From Pygmaiobacter massiliensis (GTDB taxonomy: Bacteria > Bacillota > Clostridia > Oscillospirales > Ruminococcaceae): 64,000 nt of DNA. The position numbers and the translations under genes were made by a program. Positions 59,651 to 64,000 of the stretch are shown here, in pieces. The stretch spans positions 1,567,166 to 1,631,165 of the forward strand of contig NZ_OAML01000003.1 of NCBI RefSeq assembly GCF_900199435.1. Direction: 5' to 3'. The number at the start of each line of letters is the position of its first letter. Position 1 is the first letter of the stretch. Under the pieces are notes generated by a model. It was not told the DNA's origin, made no database searches, and was given only the letters and a program-made list of their open reading frames with translations.

Positions 59651-62600
59651 GAGAACCGATATTAAAAAAGTTTTGGTCATTGGCTCCGGCCCTATCGTAA
59701 TTGGCCAGGCTGCTGAATTTGACTATGCAGGCACCCAAGCCTGCCTCGCATTGAAAGAAGAAGGCTACAAGGTCATCCTCATCAACTCGAACCCCGCGAC
59801 CATTATGACTGACACCGCCATTGCGGACAAAGTTTACATGGAGCCGCTGAACCTGGAATATGTGGCGAAAATCATCCGCTACGAGCGCCCGGATGCGATT
59901 GTGCCGGGCCTTGGTGGCCAGACCGGCCTGAACCTTGCAGTACAGCTGGCTAAAAAAGGTGTGCTGGACGAATGCCAGGTCGAGATTCTCGGCACCAGCT
60001 TTGAATCTATCGAGATGGCAGAGGACCGCGAGCTGTTCAAAGAGCTTTGCGAATCTCTGGGTGAGCCTGTGCTGCCGAGCAAAATTGCGAACACGATGGA
60101 CGAAGGTCTTGCAGCAGCAGAAGAAATCGGCTACCCGGTGGTACTGCGCCCGGCCTTTACGCTGGGTGGTACCGGCGGCGGTTTTGCAGACGACCCCACC
60201 GAGTTCCGTGAAATTATGAAGCATGCACTGGCACTTTCGCCCGTGCATCAGGTACTGGTAGAGAAGAGCATCAAAGGCTATAAAGAAATCGAATACGAAG
60301 TCATGCGTGACTCCAACGATACTGCCATCACCATCTGCAACATGGAAAACATCGATCCGGTCGGTATCCACACCGGCGACTCGGTGGTTGTTGCACCCAG
60401 CCAGACGCTGACCAACAAAGAATACCAGCTGCTGCGCGACTCGGCGCTGCGCCTGATTCGTGCGCTGAAAATCGAGGGCGGCTGCAACGTTCAGTTTGCA
60501 CTGGATCCGCACTCGTTCAGCTACTATCTCATCGAGGTAAACCCGCGCGTGTCCCGTTCCTCGGCACTGGCCTCTAAAGCGAGCGGCTACCCGATTGCGC
60601 GCGTTTCTGCAAAAATTGCAGTTGGCCTGACCCTGGACGAAATCCGCATTGCGAATACGCCGGCTTCTTTTGAGCCGACCCTCGACTATGTGGTGACCAA
60701 AATCGCACGCTTCCCGTTTGATAAATTTACCGACGCTTCGAACAAGCTGTCCACCCAGATGAAGGCCACCGGCGAAGTAATGAGCGTGGGTCGTACGCTG
60801 GAAGAGAGCTTGCTGAAAGCAATCCGCAGCCTTGAGACCGGCGTTTGGCACCTGCACAACAAAAAGTTTGACAGTACCCCCAACGAAGAACTGCTCAACT
60901 ACATCGCCATCGGCACCGACGACCGCATTTTTGCGATTGCTCAGCTGATTCGCAACGGCATCGACCTTGGCCTCATCTATAATGCGACCAAAATCGACCT
61001 GCTTTTCCTTGAAAAGTTTAAGAACATTGTGGACTTTGAAAAAGAACTGAAGGCACATGCGTTTGATATTGTTACACTGCGCGATGCAAAGCGTATGGGC
61101 GTTTCGGACAAGTATATTGCCGAAGTTTGGGGCAGCAACGAAAAAGAGATTTTCTTGCTGCGCAAAAAAGAAGGCATTTTCCCGGTTTATAAAATGATTG
61201 ACACCTGCGCTTCGGAGTTTGATAGCTATGTGCCTTACTTCTACTCCACTTACGAGCAGGAGAATGAATCTATCGTATCCGACCGTAAAAAAATTGTGGT
61301 ATTGGGCTCCGGCCCCATCCGCATCGGGCAGGGCGTCGAATTTGATTATTCCACGGTTCACGCTATTTGGGCAATCCGCGAGGCGGGCTACGAAGCAATC
61401 ATCATCAATAACAACCCCGAAACTGTTTCTACCGATTACACCACCAGCGACAAACTCTACTTTGAGCCGCTGACCGTCGAGGACGTTATGAATGTGCTTG
61501 AGCTTGAGCAGCCGATGGGTGTTGTGGTATCGCTGGGCGGACAGACTGCCATCAACCTGGCAAAACCGCTTGCAAACCTCGGCGTGCCCATCATCGGCAC
61601 CGACGTGCAGGCAATTGAAAATGCCGAAAACCGCGATTGCTTTGAAAAAATTATGGATAAGCTCGGTATTCCGCAGCCGAAAGGCCTGGCCGTAACCAAT
61701 ATCGAAGACGGCTGCGAGGTCGCTTCGCAAATCGGTTACCCGGTGCTGGTGCGCCCCAGCTATGTGCTCGGCGGCCGTGCAATGCAGATTGTCGCTGATG
61801 AAGAAAGCCTGCGGCACTATCTGGCAACCGCAGTAGAAATTGATGTAGACCAGCCGGTGCTGGTAGACAAGTATATCATGGGCCGCGAACTTGAAGTCGA
61901 CGCAGTATGCGACGGCGAGTCGGTCTTTATCCCCGGCATTATGGAGCACGTTGAGAAAACCGGGGTTCACTCCGGCGACTCAATCAGCGTTTACCCGACC
62001 TTCAGCGTCAGCGACAAGGTAAAAGAAACCATCAAGGATTACACGGTACAGCTCGGTCTGGGCATTGGTATTGTGGGTCTGTTCAACATCCAGTTTATTG
62101 CGGTGGGCGACGAGGTTTCGGTCATCGAGGTAAACCCGCGGTCTTCCCGCACGGTGCCGTTCCTTTCGAAAGCGACCGGTGTACACATTGCGGACATCGC
62201 GACCCGCGTAATGCTGGGCCATAGCCTGAAAGAACAGGGCATCACCGAAGTAGTCCATCCGGAGCGTGCCCGCTGGTACGTTAAGGCACCGGCATTCTCG
62301 TTCTCGAAAATTCGCGGACTGGATGCCTACCTCTCACCCGAGATGAAATCTACCGGCGAAGCAATCGGTTATGATAAGAGTCTGACCCGCGCACTGTACA
62401 AAGCAATGCAGGCAAGCGGCATGAATGTGGCAAACTACGGTACCATTTTTGTGACCATCGCCGACCGTGACAAAGACGAAGCCCTGCCGCTGATTCGCCG
62501 CTTCTATGACCTCGGCTTTAACATTGAAGCGACCGAAGGCACCGCAGCATTTTTGAAAGAGCACGGCATCAAAACCCGGGCAAAGAAAAAAATCAGCGAA

Positions 62601-62822
62601 GGCAGCGAGGAGATTCTGGAATCGCTGCGCCGCGGCCACGTCAACTACGTGATTAACACCAGCGAAATTGGCGGCCAAACCGGCGAGAGCGACGGATTCG
62701 AGATTCGCCGCTGTGCCGTAGAAAACAATGTAACAATGTTTACTGCACTGGATACCGTGGCGGTACTGCTGGATGTACTGGAAGAAATCACGATGGGTGT
62801 TTCGACCATCGATGCGGACTAA
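59643..62822 (+). CDS. carB: Carbamoyl-phosphate synthase large subunit CarB
   Basis: CarB makes carbamoyl phosphate from bicarbonate, ammonia and two ATP. The 1,059-residue protein has two homologous ATP-grasp halves: [17 protein letters not shown] near the N-terminus and [17 protein letters not shown] at about residue 551. The C-terminal allosteric MGS-like domain includes FIVT-like [18 protein letters not shown] and [14 protein letters not shown]. It overlaps carA by 8 nt. Its stop codon lies 4 nt before a tandem repeat block. Confidence 0.97.
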   Translation: MPKRTDIKKVLVIGSGPIVIGQAAEFDYAGTQACLALKEEGYKVILINSNPATIMTDTAIADKVYMEPLNLEYVAKIIRYERPDAIVPGLGGQTGLNLAVQLAKKGVLDECQVEILGTSFESIEMAEDRELFKELCESLGEPVLPSKIANTMDEGLAAAEEIGYPVVLRPAFTLGGTGGGFADDPTEFREIMKHALALSPVHQVLVEKSIKGYKEIEYEVMRDSNDTAITICNMENIDPVGIHTGDSVVVAPSQTLTNKEYQLLRDSALRLIRALKIEGGCNVQFALDPHSFSYYLIEVNPRVSRSSALASKASGYPIARVSAKIAVGLTLDEIRIANTPASFEPTLDYVVTKIARFPFDKFTDASNKLSTQMKATGEVMSVGRTLEESLLKAIRSLETGVWHLHNKKFDSTPNEELLNYIAIGTDDRIFAIAQLIRNGIDLGLIYNATKIDLLFLEKFKNIVDFEKELKAHAFDIVTLRDAKRMGVSDKYIAEVWGSNEKEIFLLRKKEGIFPVYKMIDTCASEFDSYVPYFYSTYEQENESIVSDRKKIVVLGSGPIRIGQGVEFDYSTVHAIWAIREAGYEAIIINNNPETVSTDYTTSDKLYFEPLTVEDVMNVLELEQPMGVVVSLGGQTAINLAKPLANLGVPIIGTDVQAIENAENRDCFEKIMDKLGIPQPKGLAVTNIEDGCEVASQIGYPVLVRPSYVLGGRAMQIVADEESLRHYLATAVEIDVDQPVLVDKYIMGRELEVDAVCDGESVFIPGIMEHVEKTGVHSGDSISVYPTFSVSDKVKETIKDYTVQLGLGIGIVGLFNIQFIAVGDEVSVIEVNPRSSRTVPFLSKATGVHIADIATRVMLGHSLKEQGITEVVHPERARWYVKAPAFSFSKIRGLDAYLSPEMKSTGEAIGYDKSLTRALYKAMQASGMNVANYGTIFVTIADRDKDEALPLIRRFYDLGFNIEATEGTAAFLKEHGIKTRAKKKISEGSEEILESLRRGHVNYVINTSEIGGQTGESDGFEIRRCAVENNVTMFTALDTVAVLLDVLEEITMGVSTIDAD

Positions 62823-62826
62823 CGCT

Positions 62827-63125
62827 CGTCGCAGGGCTCCTCGCTTACGAAAAGCCTTTTGCGGCGAAACGATGCCGCAAAGCCGCCGTGTGCGGCGGCC
62901 CCGGCTTTTCCCCTTACAGAAAACAGGGCGGGAGGCAGCGTCGCAGGGCTCCTCGCTCACGAAAAGCCTTTTGCGGCGAAACGATGCCGCAAAGCCCCCG
63001 TGTGCTGCGGCACCAGCTTTTCCCCTTACAGAAAACAGGGCGGGAGGCAGCGTCGCAGGGCTCCTCGCTCACGAAAAGCCTTTTGCGGCGAAATGATGCT
63101 GCAAAGCCGCCGCGAAAGGCGGCCC
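62827..63125 (+). repeat. 112-bp tandem repeat, three copies (last one diverges)
   Basis: Copies begin at 62827, 62939 and 63051, each starting CGTCGCAGGGCTCCTCGC. Copies 1 and 2 are the full 112 bp and nearly identical; copy 3 follows them for about 65 bp, then diverges. Each contains the perfect hairpin TTTGCGGC/GCCGCAAA (one base differs in copy 3). A second GC-rich hairpin (GCCGCC/GGCGGC) is kept in copies 1 and 3 with different loops. The block lies inside the pyr operon between carB and pyrK. Frames across it are by-products of the repeat. Confidence 0.9.
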
Positions 63126-63224
63126 GGCGGTTTCGCTTGCGCAAGATTTCTGCGATACAGTAAGATGAAATGAAAAGCAGCGGCTATGCGCTGTAGCAAA
63201 GAAAAGAAAGGAGCGGTCGCAAAA

Positions 63225-63956
63225 ATGGAATTTATGATTCTGAGCAACCAGCCGATTGCAAAAAGCGTATATAAAATGGTGCTGGCTGGCGATACCCGGG
63301 GAATCAAGGCAGGACAGTTTGTAGAGCTGGCATTGCCGGGCCGCTTTTTAAGGCGACCCATTTCGGTGTGTGACTGGACCGAAAATACGCTTACCTTAAT
63401 TTATAAAGTGGTAGGCGTTGGCACCGAAGATATGACCCAGATGCAGGAAGGTGTCAAGCTGGATGTTTTGACGGCGCTTGGCAACGGATACGACCTGGAC
63501 CGCGCCGGCGATGCGCCGGTGCTGATTGGGGGAGGCGTTGGTGTGCCGCCGATGTACGGCCTTGCGAGAGAGCTTTGCCGCCGCGGCATTATCCCGACTA
63601 TTCTGCTCGGCTTTAACACGATTGATGAAGTGTTTTACGAGGCACAGTTTTTGGCGCTTGGCTGCACGGTTTATGTAGCAACAGCAGACGGCAGCTATGG
63701 TACAAAAGGTTTTGTAACCGACGTGCTGCGCGAAGAAAACCTAACCCCCAGCTATTATTACACCTGTGGCCCTCTGCCGATGCTGCGCGCAGTGGCAAAT
63801 GCAACGGTGTGCTCCGGTGAAGCTAGCTTTGAAGAGCGCATGGGCTGCGGCTTTGGCGCTTGCATGGGCTGCACCATTCTGACAACGCAAGGCCACAAAC
63901 GTGTTTGCAAAGACGGACCGGTGTTTCAAAAGGAGGAGATCGAGTGGCAGAGCTGA
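63225..63956 (+). CDS. pyrK: Dihydroorotate dehydrogenase electron transfer subunit PyrK
   Basis: PyrK passes electrons from dihydroorotate dehydrogenase (PyrD, type 1B) to NAD+. The 243-residue protein has an FAD-binding domain (LPGRFLRRPISVCDW, about residues 36-50), an NAD domain (LIGGGVGVPPMYGLAREL) and a C-terminal [2Fe-2S] site (CGFGACMGC plus a later Cys in KRVCKDGP). ATG 63225 follows AAAGGAG. pyrD starts inside its 3' end. Confidence 0.95.
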   Translation: MEFMILSNQPIAKSVYKMVLAGDTRGIKAGQFVELALPGRFLRRPISVCDWTENTLTLIYKVVGVGTEDMTQMQEGVKLDVLTALGNGYDLDRAGDAPVLIGGGVGVPPMYGLARELCRRGIIPTILLGFNTIDEVFYEAQFLALGCTVYVATADGSYGTKGFVTDVLREENLTPSYYYTCGPLPMLRAVANATVCSGEASFEERMGCGFGACMGCTILTTQGHKRVCKDGPVFQKEEIEWQS

Positions 63957-64000
63957 GCGTAAACCTTGCCGGGTTGCAGCTGGATAACCCGATTGTCCCA
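63944..64000 (+). CDS. pyrD: Dihydroorotate dehydrogenase PyrD, N-terminal part only
   Basis: GTG 63944 lies 6 nt after AGGAGGAG in the pyrK 3' end and opens a frame with the PyrD N-terminus AELSVNLAGLQLDNPIVP. The window ends after 19 codons. The adjacency to pyrK supports a type 1B, NAD-linked enzyme. Confidence 0.88.
   Translation, partial: MAELSVNLAGLQLDNPIVP

Noticed and set aside
59538-61970. An 810-codon minus-strand frame antisense to carB
   Set aside because: It mirrors the codon structure of carB, has no ribosome site and no family resemblance.
62773-63173. Overlapping frames across the 112-bp repeats encoding Arg/Ser/Pro-rich products
   Set aside because: They arise in several frames from the repeat itself and have no proper start signals.
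1-64000. CRISPR arrays, insertion sequences, prophage or rRNA genes
   Set aside because: No regularly spaced repeats, transposase, integrase, phage structural gene or rRNA sequence was found; the only tandem repeat is the 112-bp block without spacers.

Overview
The window reads as one chromosomal segment of a motile, anaerobic, Gram-positive clostridium, probably in the Oscillospiraceae/Acutalibacteraceae neighbourhood. The basis is a Bacillus/Clostridium-type fla/che gene order (fliM-fliY-cheY-fliO-P-Q-R-flhB-flhA-sigma28-cheC-cheD), FliY in place of plain FliN, AGGAGG ribosome sites nearly everywhere, and strict-anaerobe genes (an [FeFe]-hydrogenase-like protein, rubrerythrin, an EFR1-type ferredoxin, PyrK-type dihydroorotate dehydrogenase). 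The genus call is inference; no rRNA is present.

Region 1 (1-32,270) is a motility and chemotaxis island. The first ~20.5 kb is one uninterrupted plus-strand run: fliI (cut by the window edge), fliJ, fliK, flgD, a small flagellar-operon protein, flgE, flbD, motA, motB, fliM, fliY (broken), cheY, fliOPQR, flhB, flhA, sigma-28, two rod/hook proteins, cheC, cheD, cheV and an EAL-like/HDOD protein. A rubrerythrin and a terminator close this run. A minus-strand ParA ATPase plus ComFB-domain pair is inserted there, followed divergently by fliD, fliS, a FliT-like gene, an FtsE-like ATPase without FtsX, a FapA-type polymer protein, cheX, a second CheY, a second EAL-HDOD protein and a lipoprotein. flhF, flhG, fliL, cheA, cheB, cheR and cheW are absent from their usual slots.

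Region 2 (32,300-57,130) is a mosaic of small housekeeping units, most bounded by clear terminators: a single-ring Clp-like AAA+ ATPase, tRNA-Arg(CCT), a KtrB/TrkH potassium channel, feoA-feoB with a cysteine-rich partner, an EFR1 ferredoxin, a GNAT enzyme, a small unknown protein, leuB, a membrane diguanylate cyclase, a hydrogenase-like protein with a Rex-type operator, a TtcA-HAD fusion, a free-methionine sulfoxide reductase, a YibE/F membrane protein, NhaC, YtaF, an IscR-like regulator, a zinc-ribbon membrane protein, a 7TMR-DISM histidine kinase with an OmpR-type regulator, a secreted/anchored unknown and an HD-domain protein.

Region 3 (57,150-64,000) is a pyrimidine operon, pyrC-carA-carB-pyrK-pyrD (pyrD cut by the window edge). 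Three copies of a 112-bp tandem repeat lie between carB and pyrK.

The most interesting points are the ParA-ComFB pair inside the flagellar island, where the FlhF/FlhG positioning pair is missing; a c-di-GMP toolkit in the same window (a cyclase with an I-site, one intact-looking and one degenerate EAL-HDOD protein, and ComFB); structured untranslated leaders ahead of the cyclase, fapA and one EAL-HDOD gene; a disrupted fliY; duplicated palindromes at the feo promoter; and the 112-bp repeat inside the pyr operon.
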